Position numbers and translations under genes: made by a program
Source: Maea johnstoni
Lineage: Eukaryota > Annelida > Polychaeta > Spionida > Magelonidae
Direction of reading: 5' to 3'
Assembly: GCA_963942565.1 (NCBI GenBank)
Contig: OZ012687.1
Coordinates: 8,161,731-8,225,730 of the forward strand
DNA: 64,000 nucleotides
Shown: positions 51,315-62,559 of the stretch, in pieces
Position numbering within the stretch: the stretch's first letter is position 1
Layout of the letters: every line of letters begins with the position of its first letter
Notes under the pieces: generated by a model
What the model was told of the DNA's origin: nothing
The model's database searches: none
The model's input: only the letters and a program-made list of their open reading frames with translations

Positions 51315-51715
51315 TTTATTATCATTATTATTATCATTATAACTATTATCATTATTACTATTATCATTATTACTATCATTATTATTATCATTATTATTAT
51401 TATCATTATTATTTTTATCATTATTATCATTACTATTATCATAATTATTAATATCCATATCATTATCATTATTATCATTATCATTTTATTATAATCATTT
51501 TTATTAGCCAGATAGAAACCTGGAACTGGGAAGGATATCCTATCTATTCACGAGGGGTCTTTCAGTTGCAGAAGGACCATAGACAGCCCTCCACAATGCC
51601 GCATATTTGTATAGCTACCAGGCCAACCCGTTTATGGGGGGGGATTCAGCAGAGCCTCAAACATGCGAACCCAGGTTTGGGAGCGTAGCATCACTAGGCA
51701 CCATTAGGCTACCGC
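51268..51715 (-). mobile_element. tRNA-derived SINE with ATT tail (reverse)
   Basis: On the minus strand an A-box-like GGTAGCCTAATGGTGCC (51696-51712) and a B-box-like AACCTGGGTTCGC (51665-51677) form a tRNA-like head. The body runs to about 51500, then 'ggctaataaaaatgattata' passes into the long ATT/ATC array (51268-51500). The layout head, body, microsatellite tail is that of a LINE-mobilised SINE and explains why the array sits here. Confidence 0.75.
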
Positions 51716-52170
51716 TGATCCACTAACATTTGGTCCAATCTTTGATTTATCTGTTATCAAAATATATCTGTTTGACAGACCAATTGAACATCCTACTGAT
51801 TCTCTAGGAATGAAAATCCTGAGGCAAGATCAGTGTCTATCAAAGAGTATGGTGGCTTTAAACACAGCAAGTCCCTCAGGGGCCCAAGGGCTGCTCAAGG
51901 TTAACCAACCCCTTATATGACAAATCACACAGATTCAGTATTGTATAGGTGGTTGTTTCTGACATGAAATTCTTAGCAAGAAAATCAACAATTTGTATTG
52001 AAAAGATGGGTTTGACAAACCCCTTAGCACCCCACTGTTCCTGCAACAGCCCATGGCAGGACCAGCAGGATATAAAATCCAGCCTTTTGGTCAACAGCAG
52101 CAGTAACAGCAGCAGAGTCCTGCCCCCCAAACCCTGCACGTTGCCAATAGATGGTCTTGCGGCGGCGGCC
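51716..52170. other. No supported gene
   Basis: A minus frame (51876-52172) starting MAAAARPSIGNVQGLGGRTL followed by a Leu run overlaps a plus frame; neither has splice or domain support. Confidence 0.4.
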
Positions 52171-52197
52171 ATGGAGTCGTATCTGTATTATTTAGTG
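52171..52197 (+). CDS. Possible first coding exon (weak)
   Basis: An ATG in a very strong Kozak context (GGCGGCGGCCATGG) in a small CpG-rich patch opens MESYLYYLV, then a donor-like GTGAGAGC follows at 52198. No downstream exon was recognised. The CCATGG also gives a frame on the opposite strand. Confidence 0.15.
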
Positions 52198-52309
52198 GTG
52201 AGAGCGGAGGGAGGTTTGATCAATAGACATCCTTATCATAGCCTGACAGAGTGTCATTATGTGTCAGCAGCACTCCTCCTCCTCCTCTCCCTCTTCTCTT
52301 CATGCTGAC

Positions 52310-53420
52310 TGCCCGCTGTACCTATCTCCCCCTCCACAGCAGTGGCACCACATTGCACTGACTACTAATGGTAAGCATAGTGCCACCACGACCAATACTA
52401 ATTTAGTAACTAGCACAATACTCTAGTCAACCAAAACCAATGCTAATACATATATTAACTAATGCTGTCTCACTGCCCGTATCTATCTCCCCCTCCAGAG
52501 CAGTGGCACCACATTGCACTGACTACTAATGGTAAGCATAGTGCCACCACGACCAATACTAATTTAGTAACTAGCACAATACTCTAGTCAACCAAAACCA
52601 CTGCTAATAAATATTATACATTAACTAGTGCTGTCTCACTGCCCGTACCTATCTCCCCATCTACAACAGTGGCACTGCACTGCAGCAACTGCTAATGCCA
52701 CTGCCAAACCAACCAATACTAATTTATTAACTAGCACTACGCAGCACTAGAGTCAACCAAAACAAATGCTACTTAATACATTAACTAGTGCTATATCACT
52801 GGCCGCACCTATCTCCCCATCTCCCCCCTCTAATCTAGTCAACCAAAACCAATGGTAATAAATACATAAACTGGTGCTATATCACTGGCCACACCTATCT
52901 CCCCTTTACAGCATTGGCACCATACTGCACCGACTACTAATGGCAAGCCTAATGCCAACGCTAACCATGACCAATAATAATTTATTAACTAGCACTATAC
53001 AGCACACTGTAGTAAACCAAAACCAATGCTAATAAATGCATTAATAAATAGCATGTATCTATGGCTGCACCCATCTCCCCCTCTACAGCAATGGTGCTGC
53101 ATTGCACTGGCCCATACTCCGCACAGTGAGCTACAGTGACCAATACTAATTTATTAACTAGCACTATACAGCACACTCTAGTCAACCAAAACCAATAAAT
53201 ACATTAGATAGTGCTATCTCACTGGCCACACCTATCCTTCTCATCTACAGCAGTGCATTATACTGGCCGCTACTGAAAAGTCTAATGCCACCGTCAACCA
53301 CAACAAATACTAATTTATTAACCAGCACTAAACAGCACAGTCAACCAAAACCAATGCTAATAAATGTATTAACTAGTATCTATGGCCACACATATTCTCC
53401 TCCTCTACAGCAGTCACGGT
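52310..53420 (+). repeat. Tandem repeat, period about 160 bp
   Basis: Seven to eight units with 'cctatctccccctcyacagcagtggcacc', broken here as 'cctatctcccc' + 'tacagcagtggcac', then 'ccaatactaatttattaac', 'tagcac' and 'agtcaaccaaaaccaatgc'. Unit starts near 52321, 52482, 52648, 52808 (short), 52894, 53071, 53230 and 53391. Left units are the most alike. Confidence 0.85.
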
Positions 53421-53514
53421 GGCACATTACAGATTGCTATAACTTAAAGGTTACTTTTTGACTCCATTTCCTCTATCCTGCCTTTATTTGACAATCCAAG
53501 TTATTCAAAGTTAA

Positions 53515-53992
53515 AGGGCAAATGCACCATCATGATGATTTAGGTTCAAAATGTGCCTATATGTGTCACCTTTCAAATAAGACCACCCGCAAGTCTGTCC
53601 TCCTCAGCACTCCTCAGATATGGCTTATGAAAGTTAGTAAAAAAACTAGCCTGAGTCTGGGTATAGAGGCTGCCATTATCAGAAGTGGTGCTTATGAAGT
53701 GACTGCCAGCCCTGCTTCTGATTGGTTGAGAGATATCAGTGGCAGCCACTGATATCTCTCAACCAATCAGAAGCAGCACTGGCAGTCACTTCATACCACT
53801 GATTGTGCTTAATTGGGCTTAATTGGCCTGCAATGTCAGCCTCCATGCACAGACTCAGGCTAGTTTTTTACTAACTTTCATAAGCCATATCTGAGGAGTG
53901 CTGAGGAGGACAGACTTGCGGGTGGTCTTATTAGAAAGGTGACACGTATAGGCACATTTTGAACTAAATCATTATGATGGTGCATTTGCCCT
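53515..53992. mobile_element. 478-bp foldback element with almost no spacer
   Basis: Inverted repeat with arms of about 235 bp meeting at a single unpaired base (53744). The central arms pair perfectly for over 30 bp ('gagagatatcagtggc' against 'gccactgatatctctc' and outward). Outer ends are AGGGCAAATGCACC and GGTGCATTTGCCCT, each next to TTAA (53511-53514 and 53993-53996). Loss of symmetry is concentrated at 53660-53700 against 53800-53855. TTAA flanks suggest TTAA-targeted insertion. A transcript across it would form a long duplex. Confidence 0.9.
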
Positions 53993-54484
53993 TTAATATT
54001 GCTTCTAAGGTCTTCAGATGGATGGTGCGTAGACATTTTCAGCTTTCTGCCCATTGATATGGATGTGGAACACATGGGGGGGGGGTGTTGAACTCTTGTT
54101 ATGATTCCTAGAGCCTGCTTGTGAAATATGGAGGACTGGCATGAGCTACGTCTACTCCTCCTTCCTTTACACCCTCCATGCTATAAAAGTCGAAAGCCCT
54201 GCAAATGGTCACACTTTATGTAGGAATATTTCACAGCAACGCACTGCTCTGCCACTTGCTGTAATGTGGAGAGAGACACAAGTAGAACGAATGGCCCTCT
54301 GCTATGAGTTATCGCCCACAGGAAGGGAATGCGATAGCGACAAACACATCCTAAACATGAGATGAGAAGGCAGCAGGGAGAGAGTGCTACTCTTTGCAGG
54401 ATAGGGAGGGGATGGGGGAAAATCTGATAAATCAGGAAAAGTGGTCTACAGAACGGAAATGCAACATAGACAAACGCACCTAAC
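53993..54484. other. No recognised feature
   Basis: No exon or repeat supported. Confidence 0.5.
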
Positions 54485-54698
54485 CCCTTCCAATGCTAAG
54501 GCTACTTTCGTCCAAACACAAGGATGCAAAGATTTTTGAAAACCATCTAAACCATGTCATGTTGGTATTCATTGGATAGCTCTAGCTGAGTACTCTCAGA
54601 TGAGTACCCAATGTGCCAAGGTTTCAGAAATTTTTTTAGGTGTTTTTTTTGCATCATTTTGTATTGGTCAAATTAGTTACTATACCAGCAGCATAAGG
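54485..54698 (+). mobile_element. piggyBac-like MITE family A
   Basis: Begins CCCTTCCAATGCTAAGGC after TAAC and ends CCAGCAGCATAAGGATT. Nearly full length. Confidence 0.8.
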
Positions 54699-55789
54699 AT
54701 TGATACCAGTCAACACTGACTTACTCTCTATGCAATCTTTTTAAAAAGAACCCTCAAAAACAAGTCTGTTAAGGAATGCCTTTGTTGACTGAGTGTATGG
54801 ATATGAAATCCAAAAAGCTTCTTAAGTGCTTTTGAATGTTTTAAAATGGAAATTATTTGCTTTCAGTACCACACAAATGACAATTTTATTGTTATTATTT
54901 CCTCTTATGTGAGATGAGAATCCCTTTCTTTTAATGTGACCGTTAGCAAAGGTAGCTGAAATTTCCTCAGGAATTCCAAGCTCTATTTTGTAAACAAAAG
55001 TTCAAAGGCTTCTAAGGAAATGTTCCTATAGCCCTACTTAGTATGTTGTAGTCTTGGATCATGTGACTTATGGTTTGCTGGCCCTCTGCTGGAGAGAATG
55101 ACAACTAAAACCAATAACAAGAAAAAGACTTGCAACTCAACTATTTATATTATGGCTACATTAGTCTGCCTCCCCAGCCAGTTTCAGAAATGATATCCCA
55201 TACAAATAGATGGCACTGTGACATGCTTAGTAAACAATGAATCTACTGCATAAACAGTAATGGACAGAGACAGCAAGGAATCAGTGACAATGCCTAAGAT
55301 CATCTGGATATCAGGGAAGGCCCAGTTAACGCCAGCGCAAATCACTGCCAAACCCAAAGTCACTAGAAACAGTGGAGCTATGAGAGAATCAGTGAGGCAG
55401 TCAGTGGCCATGTGTTTCCAGAAAAAACCTCCATTAGACACCTAGTCACTGTCAACTTCCTCACATGCTTGGAGTCAGCACAGTTTTTCTTCCATGAGGA
55501 AACTAGTGCGGTTAGGGTTTGGCTCCTTTAGAATTTTCACCAAACAATACAATACTGAAATTTCATACCATTAAGCAGAACAAGTGTAAAAGATCATTAA
55601 TATAATTTAAAAAATTCCCATTTGATATTGATATTGGTTTTGTACTAAGTACCGATACTAACCCCTTAGAATGGTTGTGGGTGATGATGTATTTGTTTAG
55701 CTGATCCTGTACTAGTCGACCCTGTTTGTGAGGCAGGTAAGAAGGCAGCAGCAGCCGCCGCTGACGCCGTGCGGACCCCTTCATCTGCG
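54699..55789. other. No recognised feature
   Basis: Complementary frames at 55184-55445 on both strands have no domain, and neither has good splice sites. Confidence 0.45.
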
Positions 55790-55915
55790 TCAGCCTTTGA
55801 GCTCAGACTTCACACGGCGGCCGCGGTGGCCGATGTTTTCAGGGTTGATGATTAGAGAGGCCACGATGCTGGTGTTGATGCATGCATGCTCTTGTGCCAA
55901 GGTGAGGAGGTGCTC
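55790..55915 (-). CDS. Possible terminal exon, unknown protein
   Basis: A 41-codon minus-strand frame runs LLTLAQEHACINTSIVASLI, then INPENIGHRGRRVKSELKG, then TGA. About 30 of 41 third positions are G or C, far above the AT-rich surroundings, which is what a real exon would show. The upstream side has only weak acceptors (after GTGTGAG or AAGAG). On the plus strand a competing short exon with good sites (TGTTTTCAG|GG ... AAG|GTGAGG) lies inside the same patch. No homologue recognised. Confidence 0.3.
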   Translation of the reverse strand, partial: EHLLTLAQEHACINTSIVASLIINPENIGHRGRRVKSELKG

Positions 55916-56104
55916 TTCTCACACCAGAGACGGAGCGAGAACAACAACGCATCACGTTGTACTTGATCTTGTCTACGTGAGCAATATGGGAATTCTATAT
56001 TACGTAATAGTAACAGAATCATCTGAGTCTATATGGTTTATAATTGTATCATTATATCATGACTGTAAGTCAATGGAGAACACAAATGTGATAACCATTT
56101 AGCA

Positions 56105-57305
56105 CTGTGCCCCTATAAATGCAATAGACCACTTGGCCATGAAGGCAACCCCAGCTTTTTTACAGGAGTGCAGTACAGTTACCCAATGACCTTAGACACT
56201 CTGTGCTCATAGAAATGCAGTGGACAGTTTGGCTATGGAAGCAGCCCCCCCCCCCATATAGGTTGTGTGCAGGAGTACAGTACAGTTACCCAATGACCTT
56301 AAGCACTCTGCACTCATAGAAATACATTGGACCACTTGGCCATGGCGGCACCAAGGCAGCCCCCCCCCCCCCCCATATAGCTTGTGTGCAGGAGTGCAGT
56401 ACAGTTACCCAATGACCTTAAGCACTCTGCACTCATAGAAATACATTGGACCACTTGGCCATGGCGGCACCAAGGCAGCCCCCCCCCCCCCCCATCCCCC
56501 CCATATAGCTTGTGTGCAGGAGTGCAGTACAGTTACCCAATGACCTTAAGCACTCTGCACTCATAGAAATACATTGGACCACTTGGCCATGGCGGCACCA
56601 AGGCAGCCCCCCCCCCCCCCCATATAGCTTGTGTGCAGGAGTACAGTACAGTTACCCAATGACCTTAAGCACTCTGCACTCATAGAAATACATTGGACCA
56701 CTTGGCCATGGCGGCACCAAGGCAGCCCCCCCCCCCCCCCCATATAGCTTGTGTGCAGGAGTACAGTACAGTTACCCAATGACCTTAAGCACTCTGCACT
56801 CATAGAAATACATTGGACCACTTGGCCATGGCGGCACCAAGGCAGCCCCCCCCCCCCCCCCCCCCCCATATAGCTTGTGTGCAGGAGTACAGTACAGTTA
56901 CCCAATGACCTTAAGCACTCTGCACTCATAGAAATACATTGGACCACTTGGCCATGGCGGCACCAAGGCAGCCCCCCCCCCCCCCCCCCCATATAGCTTG
57001 TGTGCAGGAGTACAGTACAGTTACCCAATGACCTTAAGCACTCTGCACTCACAGAAATACATTGGACCACTTGGCCATGGAGGCACCAAGGCAGCCCCCC
57101 CCCCCTCCCCCCCCCCCCTCCCCCTCCCATATAGCTTGTGTGCAGGAGTGCAGTACAGTTACCCAATGACCTTAAGCACTCTGCACTCACAGAAATACAT
57201 TGGACAGCTTGGCCATCAGGGCAGCCCCCCCCCCCCCATATAGCTTGTTTGCAGGAGTGTACTACAGTTACCTGATGACCTTAAGCACTCTGTGCTCATA
57301 GAAAT
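56105..57305 (+). repeat. Poly-C-bearing tandem repeat, period about 120 bp
   Basis: About ten units. Each has 'gtacagttacccaatgacct', 'gcactctgcactcatagaaa', 'ggaccacttggccatggcgg' and a C-run, usually about 11-20 long. Spacing between 'caggagt' markers is 107, 119, 128, 119, 120, 126, 123, 138 and 109 bp; most length change comes from the C-run. The minus-strand 209-codon frame (56561-57190) exists because four successive units are multiples of three; I do not consider it a gene. The G-runs on the minus strand could form quadruplexes. Confidence 0.9.
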
Positions 57306-57457
57306 CAGTCCAGTTTTACATAATTGATGATCTGCCAATGTTTACAATGAAATCAATATGTGATTAATAAGTTGCTGTATCAGTAGATAAGATGGTGGTT
57401 TTGACTATGTGGACACCTGTTAAACCCTCAGTGTATCAGCAGATTTCTATAAGTACA

Positions 57458-57694
57458 TTAACCCCTGCATGCCTGTAGCACCCTTTAAAAGAATCGTTTA
57501 CAATAAGGAGAAATCTTGATCCAAGACAAATCATTATACTTTGGAATGGAGCACAAATTGGGACATATTTGAGGGAGAGGTATTGATTAATTTCTGATTC
57601 ACATTTCTCTTCTAAGTAATTTCTCAAATTAATATCTAAGAGAGAATATCACTAAAATATCATGGTGTTTTTAGGTGCTTCAGGCACAAATGGG
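57458..57694 (-). mobile_element. piggyBac-like MITE family B, diverged
   Basis: Starts after TTAA near 'cccctgcatgcctgtagcac' and ends 'caggcacaaatggg' immediately before the TTAA shared with the next element. Confidence 0.6.
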
Positions 57695-57698
57695 TTAA

Positions 57699-57902
57699 CC
57701 CTTATGCTGGTGGTGGCTAATTTGGACAATACAAAATGATGCAAAAAACTGAAAAATCACTGAAACCCTGTCATATGGGTACTCATCTGAGAGTACTCAG
57801 CGAGAGCTATCCCATGGATACAAATATGACAGGGTTTAGATGGTTTTCAAGAATCTTTGCAGCCTTGTGCTTTGGACAAAAGTGGCCTCAGCATTGGAAG
57901 GG
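57699..57902 (-). mobile_element. piggyBac-like MITE family A, reverse, abutting family B
   Basis: 204 bp with TTAA at 57695-57698 and 57903-57906. On the plus strand it begins CCCTTATGCTGGTGGTGG and ends CAGCATTGGAAGGG. The sequence after its right TTAA repeats the last 85 bp or so of the preceding family B copy. Confidence 0.85.
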
Positions 57903-57906
57903 TTAA

Positions 57907-58334
57907 ATACTTTCTCAAATTAACATTTAAGAGAGAAATATCACTAAAATATCATAGTATATTAGGTGCTTCCAGCACAAATGTGTTAAATGTCCAGGGC
58001 AAGAGTTGACCAGTAGGAAGCTCCAGTCAGCTCCTCACATGTAATGCAATTGGCAGATTGAGATTGCTCTCTAAAGTTAGCCCTGGAGGCAGCCAAGTGT
58101 CCAAAGGGGCAATTCCCCATTCCTTGTGAAAATCAATGCCTTGCTTAATTATCACCGGCCTAATCAAATCCCTGGGCCCTGGCCAAATGGGAGGCTGGCC
58201 GCACTCTTGCACATGTGTGTGGATGGGGGTTGTAGGGATTGACTAACTCCTAGCACTTGCTAAATAATGCTGGGAATACCAAGGATTTCCCAGGATAACT
58301 TTAGAATTTTGAAATTTCGTTATTCGTCACTTTT
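57907..58334. other. Partial family B tail; otherwise nothing
   Basis: 57907-57990 duplicates the end of the family B copy ('gagagaaatatcactaaaat', 'gcttccagcacaaatgtgtt'). The remainder is unassigned. Confidence 0.5.
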
Positions 58335-58480
58335 TCTGCCATAGTGCGGCTAATTTGCGATAAGCCAGTTGTGATTGGTGGAGGAAACCGGAGTACCCAC
58401 CGAAAACACCGCCTTCCCCCCTAGGCACTGGCAACTTTCTCACCTGCTCCGGGTGGCATTCAAAACCAGGCAGTTGTGAG
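58335..58480 (-). mobile_element. tRNA-derived SINE, reverse
   Basis: The reverse complement contains 'gtgagaaagttgccagtgcc', 'ggtgggtactccggtttcct' and 'ccaccaatcacaactggctt', matching the body of the SINE at 45537. Confidence 0.7.
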
Positions 58481-58814
58481 AGATAGCTAGCAGTCAGGAT
58501 AACTCTAGGAAAATACAAGGGTTTCCCAGGGAATCTCAGATGAATTTTTTAAGGGAGTGGCCACAAAAATGAATACTATGACACACAGTACATGTGAGTA
58601 TGCCTGAGAAAACTAAACCAGAAATATTAGATATTAGCATTTTACAAAACACCTGCTTTAGCCAGTATTCCTACAAGTACCAAAATCTGGGCACCAAGAA
58701 TGGGATGAAGGCTGCCAATTATACAGTAGAATTTGCACCGTAAATCTATCAACTTTAGGCTTGTGGCCTCTGTTCTACTTCCATAGCTTATCTCATATCA
58801 GTTCATCTTTGGTA

Positions 58815-59012
58815 ATCAACCCATTCTTGCTTAAGAATTTCTCAATGAATTGACAGCTGGATCTATGATATTAAATTTGGAAAAAATCTTTTTACAAGAT
58901 ATTTGAAGGAGAGTTGTTGGTAATGTTCTGAATAACATTTATAATTCTTTGCATTTGCAAGGATTTCATCGAAATTGTCAGAATGCTTTGACTGCTGTGA
59001 GCATTAATGGGC
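58815..59012 (+). mobile_element. piggyBac-like MITE family B, diverged
   Basis: Begins near 'aacccattcttgcttaag', contains 'gatatttgaaggagagttg' and ends 'gagcattaatgggctta'. Confidence 0.5.
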
Positions 59013-59059
59013 TTATTTAATCATGAGGCATCTACTTTTGTGAAGGTGATTGTGATTAT

Positions 59060-59060
59060 T

Positions 59061-59130
<70 letters not shown>

Positions 59131-59240
59131 CAGTAGTAGTAGTAGTGGTAGTAGTAATAGTAGTAGTAGTAGCAGCAGCATCAGCAGCAGCAGTAGCATC
59201 AGCAGCAGTAGTAATAACACTAGCAAATGAAGTAGTAGTG
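59060..59240. repeat. TAG array grading into AGC repeats
   Basis: (TAG)n at 59060-59175 followed by 'agcagcagcatcagcagcag' repeats. Poly-Val/Ala and poly-Thr frames are translations. Confidence 0.95.
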
Positions 59241-60739
59241 GTGGCAGTTGAGGAAATGGACAAGGAATTTCCTAAGTTAGTGCATGAACACCAATTTCAG
59301 TTGCAGCATATTGCGTAGGCAATAGTGATCCATACGGTGGTCCATACAGACCAATGGCTCTGGCATATTGATTTCAATTTGTGCATTAATCAATCCCCAG
59401 ATTATCAGGTTTAGGGTAATCTGATAAACAAGAATATTGGGCTGATAAAGCAAGCACCCGGAAGCTGATTCTTATGTTATGCAACTATTGATGTTCCCAG
59501 GAAATATGGACTGAATACAATAGCCTTATGCGACAAAATATTATCTTATTTTCTCAGACCACTGAACTTGGGAGTCAATTAATTGATTCACTGGTAAAAA
59601 TTAACAGTGTAATCAGACCTAAGCTGCAAGAGAGAGAAGGCAAGCAACCACCTACGCTTCCTCGTCCTTAAAACCCTCAGCACAGGAACTTGGTCGTTTC
59701 CTGACTTATTTCAATGTTTATATAAATAATAATTACCAATATTTTCTATTACCATTATCCCTATTACAATCACTTTTGAGGCAGCATTTAATGTAATGAA
59801 ATGTGAATTACAGGGTATACTCATAAATTATACAGTGACTGGGATAGACAAAACTAGAATATATATTGTCAAGAAAAATGACTCAACGAAAGTTGACTAC
59901 TGATAAGAAGCTAATCGGTCACAGTGTGTGTATAAATTATATATGTGCAGTGGTGTAATTCTATTGATTGCAGTCCCAGTTGCCAGCTACTCCCCAGTGA
60001 GAGGGAGAGCAGACAGGTAAAATGACGATCAGGCGTGGAGCCAGGAGTTCTGTGAAGAGGGTTTGTTCTGTATGCAGGGGGTTCCTCTCATAAGAGAGGT
60101 AGATTTACCTCAAGCAAACTAAAGAAAAGAGACAATTCTTAGCTGAAAAATTCTTATCTTGGAATGAAGGGGGGTTCGTCGAACCCCTCAACACTCACAA
60201 TTTGTAACCAGTATCTCTCCTGGTTTATGCCGTTGTAGCCAGTATTGTCATAGCATTTAATGTAGTAGCCTGAAAGAAACTTACAACGACAACAACAGAC
60301 ATACAGATCAACATCATTTAAACAATAGCAATTACATATCAGAACAGCGGCAATAAACAAATATAACCAATGCATGCAAAACAGTATCAATTGTTCTACT
60401 ATCCCACCGCCCCAAAATACAATAACAACTGCATAAAAGTGTAACTCCTAATGTAAATACAAGTGAGAATGGTCGCTGGGCAACAAAGGATGACCTTCAC
60501 CTTGGGAGCAGCATTTTCTGTTGGGATATTCTGAGAGGCGTTTGTTTTGTTGGACTAATCAATCAAGAGAGTTTGAACAGGTCTGTCAGGCCTGGGACCC
60601 CATGCACACGGCACTAGTACCTACAATAGCTATGCTGCAAGATTTCAACGCAAAAAAGGCAGAATGGTAGCTTTTTTAGCACTGCTTCTTGGAATTCCAT
60701 CAGAATTTCTTTTCTCATCAGCTTCCCCATACTGGGGCT
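59241..60739. other. No recognised feature
   Basis: A short perfect-ended hairpin 'gggttcgtcgaaccc' lies near 60173-60187. The remaining frames have no domains. Confidence 0.5.
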
Positions 60740-60845
60740 AATTTGTGATTGGCTTTTTAGTATGATCTAGCAAACTGGAGTGATGAGAGAAAATCCCAGA
60801 CTATGACTCATCGCAACTTTCTCACATGCCTCAAGGCAAAGTCTG
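60740..60845 (-). mobile_element. tRNA-derived SINE fragment, reverse
   Basis: Contains 'gcaactttctcacatgcct' and 'gctaatttgtgattggct', corresponding to the SINE body in reverse orientation. Confidence 0.5.
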
Positions 60846-61295
60846 TAAAGGGAATACGACTTTTGAAATATTTGAACTTTAATCATTTGTTTCATTTGGT
60901 CTCTGACGAAGTCAGCTTTAATGATAATTTTCTGTTTATCGGACAATTATGCCATATAATTCCCAGAATTTGATCACCATAATTGTTGGCAATTATTTCT
61001 CAAGTTGACTTGAATGAGTTGCTAATGATTTTCTTACAATTGTGCTTAATACCAAGACGTCACAAATTTACAAATACCCTTCGTTTGATGATGTAAATGA
61101 AGTGCAACTCCAAAATCAACAACTCCAAAATCAGTCAATTGAAAAATCTTGTACTGCAAGATGATAATAATCAGTGCAGCAAATACAAAGCCCAACTCTA
61201 ACCAAAATTATGCCAATCCTGCAAGAAGGTGGGTGTTTGTTGCCTAGCAACCATTCTGACCCTGGTCGCTCTCATGCATACCCATGCATTCAGCA

Positions 61296-61790
<495 letters not shown>

Positions 61791-61865
61791 GGAGTTGCAA
61801 TGGTAACCATGAGAATTAACAATGGCAATTGTAAGAATGGAAAACTAAAACCCTTCCTGACTTAC

Positions 61866-61883
61866 CTCATCCTTGCGCTCCAT
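61866..61883 (-). CDS. Candidate tiny first coding exon (MERKDE)
   Basis: Minus strand: CCGGCAACATGGAGCGCAAG then GATGAG and the donor GTAAGTCAGG at 61865, a perfect GAG|GTAAGT. The ATG has A at -3 and G at +4. It lies in a small CpG-rich patch unlike the flanking TAG array. It ends in phase 0. The PMCA exon begins (from its acceptor) with eight open codons in frame with its ATG, so a MERKDE-AKKRLHTG-MAEEV join would be in frame. It may equally start another gene or be chance. Confidence 0.35.
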
Positions 61884-62360
61884 GTTGCCGGCCGGTGTTG
61901 TACTGTGGTGAGAGCTAGCCGTGCGGTGAATGGATATTGTGTGCTGACGCAGTGATGCCGACTGCTGCTTAGTAAGAAAAGAGCAAGAATTGTAGACAAC
62001 AGAAAATCAAACAAAAGGGTGATTTTGCAGCAGCCATCCCGTGGTGTCAGTCAGTGGTTTGAGGGTGTAGGAGAGGGTAGGATGTGGGGGGAGCATAGGG
62101 GGTGCACGCCACAAACCATGCCTATCCTAACTGAGGAAAAGGTAGACGAGCTCCCATTGAAATCAACTTTGTGGAATCAATGTGGGCCTGGATACACCAA
62201 TCACAGGCCTCGCACGTGGCGGCGTAGGGGATGTGACAAAAAATCATTGGTAATGAATGCCGTTTATTCTACAGTGTGGCAACAGCCTGCTGCCAATGGC
62301 TGTAGGTGAGTAACCTAAGGATAAGCCGTGGTGGCGCCACCGAGACCGGGAGGATTAAAC
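61866..62360. promoter_or_regulatory. CpG-richer patch, possible promoter region
   Basis: GC-rich sequence with frequent CpG between the TAG array and AT-rich DNA. It contains the MERKDE start on the minus strand. On the plus strand it has a 96-codon frame (62019-62309) ending in a consensus donor (GTAG|GTGAGTAA at 62306). A divergent promoter is possible; no TATA box or other defined element is claimed. Confidence 0.3.
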
Positions 62361-62559
62361 CTGGGCGCCCTGCTGATATACGCTCACAACACAATAGGAT
62401 AACATAATACTGGAACATCAGTTATGACACAAAACGAAAAAGACTACTGATACAATACGGAACTAACAGAGTTTGGAATAACAAAGCAAAAATGGTCAAC
62501 ATGACACATTCATGCTCAGCCATCAAAGAGGCAGTCTATCAGAGCAGCTCAAGTAATAT

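Noticed and set aside
55184-55445. Overlapping frames on both strands, the minus one resembling a membrane protein
   Set aside because: Hydrophobicity follows from the complement of the plus frame; no splice sites or family match.
56561-57190. 209-codon minus frame with a repeated 40-residue unit that looks like a repeat protein
   Set aside because: It comes from the poly-C tandem array. The frame survives only where unit lengths happen to be multiples of three, and it breaks on the left at the 119- and 128-bp units. No promoter, splice or domain evidence.
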